NCBI RefSeq assembly: GCF_003667445.1
Contig: NZ_RCTF01000003.1
Coordinates: forward strand, 62,001-126,000
Origin: Xanthobacter tagetidis
GTDB lineage: Bacteria; Pseudomonadota; Alphaproteobacteria; Rhizobiales; Xanthobacteraceae
DNA length: 64,000 bases
Direction of reading: 5' to 3'
The notes under the pieces were generated by a model. That model was not told where the DNA came from and did no database searches. It saw only the letters and a program-made list of their open reading frames with translations. Position 1 is the first letter of the stretch; every line of letters starts with the position of its first letter. Shown piece after piece: positions 54,702-63,083 of this stretch. The position numbers and the translations under genes were made by a program.

Positions 54702-56761
54702 CACAATGCCTCCGGATGGCTGTCGAGAACGAGGTTGCCGGCCGCGTCCACCACGCCCGACCACCCCGGCTCGATCAGCGTCGTCGTGTCCGCCTGCTGG
54801 ATGATTGCGGGCCCGGAGAAGGAGAAGCCCGGCGTGAGCGCCGCCCGGTTCAGCACCTGCGCCTCGACCGGCGTATCGCGACCGGAGACCCAGATCCATC
54901 GGGGCGCCTGGCTGACCTCGCCGCCGCTCGGAGGCAGGCGCATGTCGTCCAGCGTGCCGCTGCCGCCCGCGCTGTGGACCGTGCGCAGCCCCACCACCTT
55001 GGCCGGAACGCGGGTGGCATGGCCGTAGATGCGCTCGTGCGCCAAGAGGAAGTCCTCGTAGACCCGCTCGACGAGATCGGGACGCTGCGGATCGATGAGG
55101 ATTTCCAGGCTGTAGGATTGGCCGATGAAGCAGATGTCCGCGTGATAGGAGACGATGACTGCCGACGGCTCGATCCGCTCAGCCTTCATCAGCGCTGCGG
55201 CTTTGGCATCGAGTTCGGACAGGGTCGCGCGCATCGCCGCAAGGTCGAGGGACGCGAGCGGCTGCGTGAAGGCTGCCGTGACTTCGTGCTCGACCGGGGC
55301 CGCGAGAAGGCCGGCCGCCGCCAGAACGCCCGGCAGGCGGGGCACCACGATGCGGTGGATGCCGAGCTCGCGCGCCAGCGCGGTGGCGTGAAGGCCGCCG
55401 GCCCCGCCGAGCGGGATCAGGGCGAACTGGCGCGGATCGATGCCCTGGCGCACCGACACGTGTCGGATGCCCTCGGCCATCTGGGTGTTGAGGACGCGAT
55501 GAATGCCCAGGGCAGCCGCCTCGACCGAGAGCCCGAGCGGGCGTGCGATGGTGCGCTCCACCGCCTCTCGTGCCTTGGCCGGGTCGAGCTTGAACGTGCC
55601 CCCCGCGAAATAGTCAGGGTCGAGATATCCGAGGACAATGGAGGCGTCGCAGACCGTCGCCTCCTCCCCGCCGCGCCCGTAGCACGCCGGTCCCGGTTCC
55701 GACCCGGCGGATTGCGGGCCCACCTTGAGGCTTCCGCTGCGATCCACGCGGGCGATGCTGCCGCCGCCGGAGCCGATGGTGTTGACGTCAACCATGGCGA
55801 CCCGCAGCGCGTGCGGGCCGATCAAGCCCTCGGACCGCACCAGCGGCTTGCCCCCGCTGATGAGCGCGATGTCGGCCGAGGTGCCGCCGATGTCGATGGT
55901 GATGAGGTCTGGCGCCCCCGCCGAGGCGCCGACGATGCAGCCGCCCACGACCCCCGCGGCAGGACCCGAGAGGAACAGCCGGACCGCCCGCTGCCGCGCG
56001 ATGCTGCCGGCCATCAGCCCGCCGCGCGACTGCATCACCTGGAGCGGCGCCCGCGCCCCCCGTTCCGCAAGCCCGGTTTCAAGCCGGTGCAGGTAGCGGT
56101 CGACGACCGGCTTCACATAAGCGTCGAAAGCGGTCGCAATCGTCCGCTCGTATTCCCGAAAGGTCGGATCGACCTCGTGGGACAGCGACACGGCAAGGCC
56201 CGGGTGCCACTTTTCGATGAGTTCGCGGGCGCGGAGCTCATGGCTGGGGTTGATGAATGCGAACAGGAAGACGACCGCAATCGCCTGCGCGCCGTCGTCA
56301 ACAAGCTCATCCACCGCGGATCGCAGGCTGACCTCGTCCAGTGGCTCGACGACCTCGCCCGAGGCGGAGATGCGGCCGGCGACATCTTTGCGCATCTGAC
56401 CGGGGGCAAGAAACACGGGCGTCTGCGGCTCGATGATCGGCTCGTACATATCCCGGCGATATTGGCGCCCGATCTCGAGAATATCTCGAAATCCCTTCGT
56501 CGTGACGACCCCGATCTTGGCGCCCTTATGCTCGAGGACGGCATTGGTCGCCACGGTGGTACCGTGAATGAACCGGGAGATGTCCTGCGGAACGAGGGAA
56601 ATCTCCTCGCCCAGCCGGTGAAGCGACGCCAGCACGGACTGACTCGGATCGCTGCGCGAAGACGGCAGCTTCATCGTGTGGAATACGCCGGTCCCATCCC
56701 GACAAACGACGTCGGTGAATGTGCCGCCGGTGTCGACTCCGATCTCCCAGGACCTTGGCAT
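54701..56761 (-). CDS. hyuA: Hydantoinase/oxoprolinase subunit A
   Basis: A 686-residue ATPase subunit of the ASKHA fold. Phosphate motifs GVDTGGTFTDVVCRDG (start) and DLITIDIGGTSADIALISGG (about 295-315); FIHGTTVATNAVLEHKGAKI and IPLGGAGGLHATALARELGI are typical. It would phosphorylate and open an amide or lactam ring together with HyuB. The substrate cannot be told from sequence. ATG 56761 was chosen; a frame from 56800 adds 13 residues. First gene of the minus-strand unit. Confidence 0.92.
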   Translation of the reverse strand: MPRSWEIGVDTGGTFTDVVCRDGTGVFHTMKLPSSRSDPSQSVLASLHRLGEEISLVPQDISRFIHGTTVATNAVLEHKGAKIGVVTTKGFRDILEIGRQYRRDMYEPIIEPQTPVFLAPGQMRKDVAGRISASGEVVEPLDEVSLRSAVDELVDDGAQAIAVVFLFAFINPSHELRARELIEKWHPGLAVSLSHEVDPTFREYERTIATAFDAYVKPVVDRYLHRLETGLAERGARAPLQVMQSRGGLMAGSIARQRAVRLFLSGPAAGVVGGCIVGASAGAPDLITIDIGGTSADIALISGGKPLVRSEGLIGPHALRVAMVDVNTIGSGGGSIARVDRSGSLKVGPQSAGSEPGPACYGRGGEEATVCDASIVLGYLDPDYFAGGTFKLDPAKAREAVERTIARPLGLSVEAAALGIHRVLNTQMAEGIRHVSVRQGIDPRQFALIPLGGAGGLHATALARELGIHRIVVPRLPGVLAAAGLLAAPVEHEVTAAFTQPLASLDLAAMRATLSELDAKAAALMKAERIEPSAVIVSYHADICFIGQSYSLEILIDPQRPDLVERVYEDFLLAHERIYGHATRVPAKVVGLRTVHSAGGSGTLDDMRLPPSGGEVSQAPRWIWVSGRDTPVEAQVLNRAALTPGFSFSGPAIIQQADTTTLIEPGWSGVVDAAGNLVLDSHPEAL

Positions 56762-56820
56762 TGCCGCCCCCGTTCGCCTAAGCCTCAGCGGCTGACGCAT
56801 TGAAATTGACCAGATGCTGA

Positions 56821-56830
56821 AATGTTCATT
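56821..56830. promoter_or_regulatory. AATGTTCATT palindrome before hyuA
   Basis: AATG-TT-CATT in the divergent region between hyuA and its regulator. ATTGAAATT lies 22 bases to its left (56799-56807). The same pair of words recurs before the hydroxylase gene. Confidence 0.4.
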
Positions 56831-56995
56831 ATTACCTCAACATGGTCAAGTGTCTTCATTGATGCTATTTTCTGCACCGTCTGCAATTTTGGTGAGCGGG
56901 CGCGCCCATCCGGGACGCCACGGGCGACGGGGGGCGCTCGGGCCCGGAAGCGGTTCATAGTGAAAATTCTGTCTGAATTGAAAGAGGTTGGTCAG

Positions 56996-57601
56996 GTGGA
57001 GCAAGATGACGTCGATCAGGAGATGGAGGACAGGTGGCTCGGGTCCCGCCTCCGTCAGGCCCGGCGCAAGCGCGGGATGTCGATCCGCGAACTGGGTGGC
57101 AAGGCGGCGCTTTCAACAGGAATGGTCAGTCAGATTGAACGCGGACTGTCTACGCCTTCCCTCCGCTCACTGCGACTGCTCGCCAATGCGCTCGAAGTTC
57201 CGGTTTCCTATTTCTTTGCCGATACCCCAGCGTCCAAAAAGGAACGGCGCCATATCGTCAGAAGCCACCAGCGCAAACGCCTGACGGTCCCCTCGACCGG
57301 AGTGGTTCAGGAGATCATCAGCCCCGAGGGGCCCGGATCGATAGAAATCTATGAGATCCAGCTCGAACCCGCCGCCACCTCCGATGGTGAAATGTACAGT
57401 CACGACGGCGAAAAGGCCGGCCTTGTCCTGTCTGGAACGCTCGGCCTCCGACTGGAGGACGAGGACTATTTGCTCGAGCCCGGAGACAGCTTTCGGTTTC
57501 CGAGCACCATGCCGCACCGCATGTCCAATCCGACTTCAGCAAAGGTTCATCTCATCTGGGTGGTGCTGGGCCAGATCCGCTCGATCGACGACGGAAAGTG
57601 A
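56996..57601 (+). CDS. XRE-cupin transcriptional regulator, divergent from hyuA
   Basis: A 201-residue cytosolic regulator. HTH (about 15-70): LRQARRKRGMSIRELGGKAA, LSTGMVSQIERGLSTPSLRS. Cupin (about 120-190): EMYSHDGEKAGLVLSGTLGL and LEPGDSFRFPSTMPHRMSNP. Start GTG 56996 has GAGG eight bases upstream; a frame extends to 56822 through an unlikely AT-rich stretch. Placed between the hyu-liv unit and the hydroxylase, it likely controls both. Confidence 0.85.
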   Translation: MEQDDVDQEMEDRWLGSRLRQARRKRGMSIRELGGKAALSTGMVSQIERGLSTPSLRSLRLLANALEVPVSYFFADTPASKKERRHIVRSHQRKRLTVPSTGVVQEIISPEGPGSIEIYEIQLEPAATSDGEMYSHDGEKAGLVLSGTLGLRLEDEDYLLEPGDSFRFPSTMPHRMSNPTSAKVHLIWVVLGQIRSIDDGK

Positions 57602-57611
57602 CGAAGCTTAT

Positions 57612-57621
57612 AATGTTCATT
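57612..57621. promoter_or_regulatory. AATGTTCATT palindrome before the hydroxylase
   Basis: Identical decamer to 56821-56830, followed two bases later by AATTGAAATT. It lies between the regulator stop and the hydroxylase start. Confidence 0.4.
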
Positions 57622-57708
57622 TAAATTGAAATTTGTTGCGGCTCATCACCCAGTATGCAATCGTTGCTCATTCTCCAGCAGCGTGAGCCACGGGGCGTTG
57701 TGATAGCG

Positions 57709-58926
57709 ATGACACGATCTCATACCGAGCAGCTTCCGATTCTCATCGCCGGTGGCGGCATCGGCGGAGCCGCCGCCGCCATTGCCCTCGCCCGCACCGG
57801 TCGCAAGGTGGAGGTATTCGAGCAGGCGCCGGAGATGCGGGAGATCGGCGCTGGCATACAAATGCCACCCAACGCGTTTCGGGCGTTCGCGGCGCTGGGC
57901 GTCCTTGAGCCCATGCAGGAGGTGGCGGCCTATCCGGAGAGCCTGGTCCTCGGGGACATCACCACCGGCAAGTCGATCTATCGGGTGCCGATCGGGGAGG
58001 AGTTCGTCCGCCGTTTCGGCTTTCGCTATGCGCTCCTGCACCGCGGCGACATCCTTGAGCGGCTCGTGAGCGCCTGCAAGGGATATGATGAGATCACGCT
58101 CAGGCCGGGTTGCCGGGTGAGCGGCTTTCGCGATGTCGGCGACCGGGTCGTGGTCGAACTCGCCGACGGAACCTCCGCGGAGGGCGCAGGGCTGATCGGC
58201 GGCGACGGGCTGTGGTCGGTAACGCGCGAAGCGCTCGTGGGCGATCAACCAACCACCGACGGGTACATCCTCTGCCGCGGCATCGTGCCTGTTTCGGAGA
58301 TATCTGAAGCGCTGTACTCCAATTCGGTGACGATGTGGGGCGGCCCCGGGATCGATTTCTTCCACTATCCCATTCGCAGTGACCAGGTCTTCAACATCGG
58401 CGCCAGCTACCGCGACAGCAACATCAAGGCCGGTTCAAACTATCCCGTCGGCGCTCGCGAAGCTTTCAATCACCAGTTCCGGGATGCCTGCGCGCATGTA
58501 AAGAACCTGCTTGAGCATGTCAGCATGTCGCGTGCCTGGGTTCTGCACCACCGCCCGCCCATCGCCACCTGGACGAAGGGGCGCGTCACCCTGCTGGGAG
58601 ACGCTGCGCACCCGACATATATCTATATTTCCCAGGGTGCCTGCATGGCGCTCGAAGACGCGGTCGTCCTCGGCGAGATGGTATCGCAACACGACGATAT
58701 CCGGGATGCGTTCCGGGCCTACGACAAGGCCCGTTACCTGCGGACCGCGCGTATCCAGCTCACATCACAACAGTTCGGCGACATTTATCACGCTGGCGGC
58801 GTCCATCGAGAGTTGCGCAACGCGCTGCTCGCGCGCACAAAGCCACAGGCTCTGTACGATACGCTGGGATGGGTCTTCGGTGGCAGTTTCCAAGAGCCGT
58901 CAATGGCGCATCCGGGCATAGATTGA
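57709..58926 (+). CDS. FAD-dependent aromatic hydroxylase (3-hydroxybenzoate 6-hydroxylase-like)
   Basis: A 405-residue group A flavoprotein monooxygenase. GGGIGGAAAAIALARTG at the start (FAD/ADP), REIGAGIQMPPNAFRAF, YALLHRGDILERLV (DG-type region), and GDAAHPTYIYISQGACMALE near residue 300. It adds a hydroxyl to a phenolic or N-heteroaromatic ring using NAD(P)H and oxygen. The substrate is unknown. The segment after GDAAHP usually has a Pro-rich/QGA pattern; here YIYIS replaces it. ATG 57709 was chosen; an ATG at 57655 is in frame. Part of the hyu island. Confidence 0.88.
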   Translation: MTRSHTEQLPILIAGGGIGGAAAAIALARTGRKVEVFEQAPEMREIGAGIQMPPNAFRAFAALGVLEPMQEVAAYPESLVLGDITTGKSIYRVPIGEEFVRRFGFRYALLHRGDILERLVSACKGYDEITLRPGCRVSGFRDVGDRVVVELADGTSAEGAGLIGGDGLWSVTREALVGDQPTTDGYILCRGIVPVSEISEALYSNSVTMWGGPGIDFFHYPIRSDQVFNIGASYRDSNIKAGSNYPVGAREAFNHQFRDACAHVKNLLEHVSMSRAWVLHHRPPIATWTKGRVTLLGDAAHPTYIYISQGACMALEDAVVLGEMVSQHDDIRDAFRAYDKARYLRTARIQLTSQQFGDIYHAGGVHRELRNALLARTKPQALYDTLGWVFGGSFQEPSMAHPGID

Positions 58927-58949
58927 CTTTGGCGTTGCCCCCAACTTCT

Positions 58950-59250
58950 ATCCCGCGGTGCGTTCGTTCTGACGGTGGATTTGCCTTCTCGGGCGTGGGG
59001 AGCGGCGGAGGCAGACGCAGAGCCGTTCATGATGCGGAGCGTCTGATCCTGCCGCGGGTGGAACGTTGAGGCGAAGGCGTTTGGTGTCTGCCATCCAAGC
59101 TTCGCGTCCGGCCGGGGGTGTTGTCGTCGAGCCGCTACCGGGCGAGAGCGGCTCTGGCCTGAGACAGGCTGGAGAACAGCGTCTCAGTCAACAGTTTGAA
59201 CCGCAGGCGACCGTTGAAGCGCTCGATGAAGCCGTTCCGGCAGGACAGCA
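58950..59250 (-). pseudogene. IS3-family orfB remnant (C-terminal part)
   Basis: The minus strand reads NGFIERFNGRLRFKLLTETL then FSSLSQARAALAR (59245-59138), and in other frames LGWQTPNAFASTFHPRQDQT and LRIMNGSASASAAP, the end of an IS3-type DDE transposase. Frameshifts break it; the DDE core and orfA are missing here. Confidence 0.75.
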
Positions 59251-59294
59251 TCCTCATCATCGGACCGGAAGGCGGCGGGGGCGATCGGGTGGAC

Positions 59295-59454
59295 GCGGTG
59301 GCCGCGCGACGGGGCACGCCGGGACGTGTTCGACTACATCGGTATGTTCTACAACCCCGCTCGCAGGCCCGCCCGCAACGGGATGCTGTCACCCATCGCG
59401 TTCGAATGGCAGCACCAAGCCAAAGCCGAGGGCGTCGAGAAAGCTCGGGGCGGT
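59295..59454 (+). pseudogene. Second IS3-family orfB fragment, opposite strand
   Basis: The plus strand reads ARRDVFDYIGMFYNPARRPA, then RNGMLSPIAFEWQHQAKAEG, the C-terminal end of another IS3-type transposase. It is head-to-head with the remnant at 58950-59250. Confidence 0.7.
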
Positions 59455-60669
59455 TCAAACCGGAAGGAGGCACGCGTCGACAATCGCCGACCCCGGACGA
59501 AGATATCGACACTCAAATGCGCTGGCGGCAACCGGTTTGCCGAACAGGTAGCCCTGGGCTTCGCCGCAACCGTGATCCTTGATGAAATCCATCTGCGAGA
59601 CCGTCTCGACACCCTCTGCGATCACATCAAGGCCGAAGCTCTTCGCCAGATAGATGATCGCGTTTACCACGGCGGCGTTCTCCGGATCCTTATCGATGTT
59701 GACGATGAAGGAGCGGTCAATCTTAAGACTCGTCACAGGGTAGCGCTTGAGAACGCTCAGTGAGGCGAAGCCGGTACCGTAGTCGTCCAACGCGAGCCTC
59801 ACGCCAAGTCCACGAATGTCCTGAAGCAGCCGCCGCGTTGTGACGTCATTGCGCAGCAGGATGGTTTCCACAATCTCAAGCTCAAGAGCATCGGGTGGAA
59901 GCGCGTTGTCCGAAAGCGCGGCGCTTACAGTTTTCAGGAGCCGTCCCGTGCGAAACTGCGCAGCGAACAGGTTAACGCCCATCCGGATGTCGAGGCCCCA
60001 AGCTCTCCATTGCGCAAGCCGGGCGCTCGCCGTGCGCAGCACCCATTCCCCGACGGAGTTGGCCAGCGTGCTCTCGCTAAGAACATCGAGGAAGTCTGCC
60101 GGAGCAAGCAGGCCCCGCTGCGGATGATTCCATCGGATCAGTGCTTCAGCGCCGACAAGCTTGCCGGACTGAGCATTCACCTGAGGTTGATAGAATAGCT
60201 CGAATTCATCGCGCTTGAAGGCGCATTCGAGTTCTTGCACGAACGCGCGACGGGCAATGGCTACATCCCCGAGGGCGGGCATGAAAGTCTCGGCTCGTCC
60301 TCGACCTGTGGCCTTTGCTCGATGGATCGCGAGATCGGCGAAATTCAGAAATTCCTCGGGAGTGTCACTCTGGGCAGGTGCCATCTCCTCGTCGTGGGCA
60401 AGCAGCCTTCGCCAAGCATTCTCGCTCAAGGCCATCTGAAGGACGACATCCACCTCTTCGAGAAAGCTCATCCACATGGGCCTCCTCTCAAACATGACAT
60501 CTTCCGGATTTCCGGACAGGCGACATAGCGCGCGCGCGGCATGTTCCCTCGGTGACTTGGGCCTGTCCACGATTGTGATCTCCGGCGCCTGAACACCACC
60601 TTGCACCCAAGCAGACAGCGATGTGAAGGCGCCCTTGGCATCGGGCGGCACCATTTTTTGCGCCGGCAT
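59455..60669 (-). CDS. EAL-domain protein with truncated GGDEF, chimeric N-terminus
   Basis: A 404-residue frame. The C-terminal 260 residues form an EAL phosphodiesterase domain for cyclic di-GMP with key residues kept: GAEALIRWNHP, GVNLFAAQF, LALDDYGTGFASLS, KIDRSFI, VIAEGVET, QGYLFGKP. Before it, only the last 25 residues of a GGDEF domain remain (FADLAIHRAKATGRGR). The first 110 residues come from elsewhere: the first 20 overlap IS3 orfA debris, followed by a short rhizobial-type hypothetical segment (HAARALCRLSGNPEDVMFE). A later start, for example at MFERRPMW, is possible. Confidence 0.7.
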   Translation of the reverse strand: MPAQKMVPPDAKGAFTSLSAWVQGGVQAPEITIVDRPKSPREHAARALCRLSGNPEDVMFERRPMWMSFLEEVDVVLQMALSENAWRRLLAHDEEMAPAQSDTPEEFLNFADLAIHRAKATGRGRAETFMPALGDVAIARRAFVQELECAFKRDEFELFYQPQVNAQSGKLVGAEALIRWNHPQRGLLAPADFLDVLSESTLANSVGEWVLRTASARLAQWRAWGLDIRMGVNLFAAQFRTGRLLKTVSAALSDNALPPDALELEIVETILLRNDVTTRRLLQDIRGLGVRLALDDYGTGFASLSVLKRYPVTSLKIDRSFIVNIDKDPENAAVVNAIIYLAKSFGLDVIAEGVETVSQMDFIKDHGCGEAQGYLFGKPVAASAFECRYLRPGSAIVDACLLPV

Positions 60670-60885
60670 CCGTCAGGATGGCGGTGTCGGCGCACCTGCT
60701 CGGCCAGCAGCTTCTTCTGCCGGCGAGCATCGGACACATCCCTGCGCCCGTGCGTGGCCTTGAACTTGTAAGAGGTCGCCGAGGAGATGGCGGGCCTGCG
60801 GCCAGACGTCAGCGGCCTTCGCGCCCGCTTCGTGCTCCTTCAGCATCCCGACGATCTGTTCCACTGTGAACCATGAGGCTCGCAT
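60640..60885 (-). pseudogene. IS3-family orfA remnant
   Basis: The minus strand begins MRASWFTVEQIVGMLKEHEA, GAKAADV, the HTH start of IS3-group OrfA, then shifts frame to RRDVSDARRQKKLLAEQV, the leucine-zipper end of the same protein. At least two frameshifts. It overlaps the N-terminus of the EAL frame. Confidence 0.8.
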
Positions 60886-60946
60886 CGTCCGTCTCGATGA
60901 TCGACGACCGCTACCTAAATGGAGGAAGATACGGGGCTCGGGTCAC

Positions 60947-61321
60947 ATGGGACTTCTGTCGCAGTTTTTGCGCATCCCCTCTGCAGGACTTGTGAACGTC
61001 CTGGCCTCGGGTGCGCTCTACACCTTCGCAGTGCTCTGCCTCATCGAAGGGGCTAAAGCGCGGGTCAAGGTCGCGGGAGGCGGCACCCGGCTTTTCACCG
61101 TCGCCGGCGGAATCATGACCTTCCTTCATTATTATTTCCATGTCGACCGCAACGTCGTCATGCGGATCTATGTGCAGAATTTCGGGTATGGTCTGATGTT
61201 CGTTGTCGCCGCGGCGCAGATTGCGCGCGCCTCACAGCGCGAAGGCACCGACAAGCTTGTCCTTTGGCTGCCGAACGCATCGACGCCCCGCTGCGTCATG
61301 ATCGCTCGCGGAACGGGCTAA
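60947..61321 (+). pseudogene. Membrane-domain fragment, probably of a GGDEF protein
   Basis: A 124-residue frame with three or four membrane helices (GLVNVLASGALYTFAVLCLI, GGIMTFLHYYFHVDRNVV, NFGYGLMFVVAAAQIAR). The pattern resembles the N-terminal multi-helix sensor part of diguanylate cyclases. It stops at TDKLVLWL plus a few unrelated residues, without a catalytic domain, so it is probably truncated. It is possible that this and the EAL chimera come from one ancestral gene. Confidence 0.5.
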
Positions 61322-61539
61322 TCCTGGATCGTGTCGGCGAAGGCCCGCGCAAACCGGATTGCCAGGGCTCGCGCGTCCGCCTTGAGCTGTTCGGTGCTCT
61401 TGGGGGCGGCGGCGCTGTTGCGAACGGGAATCTCGAGCGTGACGGTCCCGCCCCCGCTGTCCTGCTCGCGCCAGATCACGCGGGCGAGCACGTACTCCGA
61501 GTCGAGCGACTGGAAAACGATGTCGAGGCCCTTGGTCAT
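61318..61539 (-). CDS. Small hypothetical protein
   Basis: A 73-residue soluble protein from ATG 61539: DIVFQSLDSEYVLARVIWRE, TVTLEIPVRNSAAAPKSTEQ, and an Ala-rich helix LAIRFARAFADTIQD. Not recognised. It lies downstream of the DUF1488 gene on the same strand. Confidence 0.5.
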   Translation of the reverse strand: MTKGLDIVFQSLDSEYVLARVIWREQDSGGGTVTLEIPVRNSAAAPKSTEQLKADARALAIRFARAFADTIQD

Positions 61540-61656
61540 GGCGATTGGACCGTCCTTCTCATCTGGGGCGCCTGGAGCCGCCGGGCACGGGGAGCGCACA
61601 CGCCGGTCCAGCGCTCTGCGCAAGACAGAGCCGGTACGCAGCCAATATGTGCAGCC

Positions 61657-61920
61657 CTAGAAATCGGACGCGGAGAGGCGATAAAAGTTTTGCCGCCGAC
61701 GCGCATATACGCCGCTTGCGACGCACTCGATCCGGAGCCGGTTCGTGTCGAAGGTCCGCAGAGATGCCGCTTCGTCCTGTCCGCTTTGCGGACTAAACCG
61801 GTTCAGGGCATCAGCGTCCAGATGGAACGCAACCTCGAAGGCGGAATCATGCCCCCAGAAGGTCACGGAGCGCCTGACCGGATCAAAGACGCGGCTCGTG
61901 TTGGGAAATTGCAGTGGCAT
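61657..61920 (-). CDS. DUF1488 protein
   Basis: An 87-residue protein with DUF1488 features: MPLQFPNTSRVFDPVRRSVT, FWGHDSAFEVAFHLDADAL and VYARRRQNFYRLSASDF. Function unknown; common in Hyphomicrobiales. Its start lies within the end of the next upstream gene (38-base overlap), so the pair is coupled. Confidence 0.85.
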   Translation of the reverse strand: MPLQFPNTSRVFDPVRRSVTFWGHDSAFEVAFHLDADALNRFSPQSGQDEAASLRTFDTNRLRIECVASGVYARRRQNFYRLSASDF

Positions 61921-62251
61921 CGAAGTTCCCTCTTTGGGGCACGTCCAGTAGAGGGGCCGAGGCCGCGGGAGAAGAGGCGGGCTCTTCTGCGGACTTCTGC
62001 TGGTCCTTCAACAGGGCGGCATCGAGTTCGGCCGCATTCACCGACAGGCGTTCGTTTCGACCTTGGGGCGCCGCGAGGGCGGGCGTGTGCAGCATCGTCG
62101 CCACGCGCCGGTAGGCAATGAAGGAGAGACCGGGAATCCGCTCCTCATCGACGACGATCCGGTAGGTCCCCGCCGGAAGAACGCCGTCAGCGTCGCTAAG
62201 CTGAAAGGGGTGATCGAACGTGATCGTGGTTTCGCGGGTTCGGACATCCAT
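61883..62251 (-). CDS. Hypothetical protein with N-terminal beta domain
   Basis: A 122-residue protein from ATG 62251, with GAGGAGG five bases upstream, a strong site. Residues 1-50 (ETTITFDHPFQLSDADGVLP, AGTYRIVVDEERIPGLSFIA) form a compact beta domain; the tail is Ala/Ser-rich with QQKSAEEPASSPAAS. Not recognised. It is coupled with the DUF1488 gene. Confidence 0.65.
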   Translation of the reverse strand: MDVRTRETTITFDHPFQLSDADGVLPAGTYRIVVDEERIPGLSFIAYRRVATMLHTPALAAPQGRNERLSVNAAELDAALLKDQQKSAEEPASSPAASAPLLDVPQRGNFDATAISQHEPRL

Positions 62252-62280
62252 TATGGCCTCCTCAGCCTTTCTTCTTGGGC

Positions 62281-62308
62281 GGACCCAAGGACACGGACCC
62301 AAGGACAC
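62281..62308. repeat. Two tandem copies of a 14-base word
   Basis: GGACCCAAGGACAC occurs twice in direct contact, in the 285-base gap between the cold-shock gene and the hypothetical gene. No other feature was seen in that gap. Confidence 0.6.
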
Positions 62309-62536
62309 ACGCGTCCCCTTCAAGAAGGACGCAGGCGTCTTAGGCGCTTCCATCGCGGCGGCAGATCCTGCGGGCTGGACGAAAAACGCCTCGCGACCCT
62401 CAAGGGCCACAAGGCGTTGGGCCGCCTTGCAGGGCCTGGGTTGGCGCCTCGCGACCTGAGCCGCCGGTACATCCGCGGTCGGCATTCGGTACGAGGCGCA
62501 GCATTCCCGAAAGGCTCAGAATGCCATCCCGAAAGG

Positions 62537-62749
62537 TCAGCTCAGATCCGTGAGCATGTCCGCGGCCATCTTGCCGCTCTTGCGATCGGCGACGAGTTCG
62601 AAGCCCACTTTCTGGCCTTCGCGCAGCTCGCCGAGTCCGGCGCGCTCCACGGCGCTGATATGGACGAAGGCGTCGCTGCCGCCCGCATCGCGGGCGATGA
62701 ATCCAAAGCCCTTCTGGGCGTTGAACCACTTCACGGTTCCCTCAGTCAT
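62537..62749 (-). CDS. cspA: Cold-shock domain protein
   Basis: A 70-residue single-stranded nucleic-acid-binding protein. RNP1-like KGFGFIARD and RNP2-like DAFVHISAV are intact, after GTVKWFNAQ. Start ATG 62749 has GAGAGGG upstream. The 250-base region beyond it is AT-rich, as is common for csp leaders; it holds no gene. Confidence 0.95.
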   Translation of the reverse strand: MTEGTVKWFNAQKGFGFIARDAGGSDAFVHISAVERAGLGELREGQKVGFELVADRKSGKMAADMLTDLS

Positions 62750-63083
62750 GGGAAACCCTCTCAATTTCGATAATTAGCTCACCGGCCCATGGTCGGCCGT
62801 CGACATCGCATTTTCAGGCGAGAATTTTTGGATGGGCACAAAATAAAAACCTGCGCAAAACCAAGTGATCAGGCTTTGTATCGACCTGAATAATATGCTC
62901 CGATATGCGCACGCTTGCAACATTATTTATATGTCGGTCGCTGTAGCGCAGCAGAAAATCGATTATATGCAAAGTGAATAAAGCCCATTTAGAGCCAACC
63001 TGATGGCCCAGGCCAGCGAAGTGCGCTTTTGTTTGCGCACCCCGACCAGACCCTCGGGCGCGGCAGAGCCCCACGGAGCGCCC

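Noticed and set aside
58927..61300. Second copy of the tRNA-Phe 3' end as right attachment site
   Set aside because: I read this region for CCCCTGGGCACCA and near variants and found none; a full search is needed over longer distance.
62063..62773. 236-codon plus-strand frame across cspA and its neighbour
   Set aside because: It is antisense to the cold-shock gene and the coupled small genes, all of which have ribosome sites and family matches.
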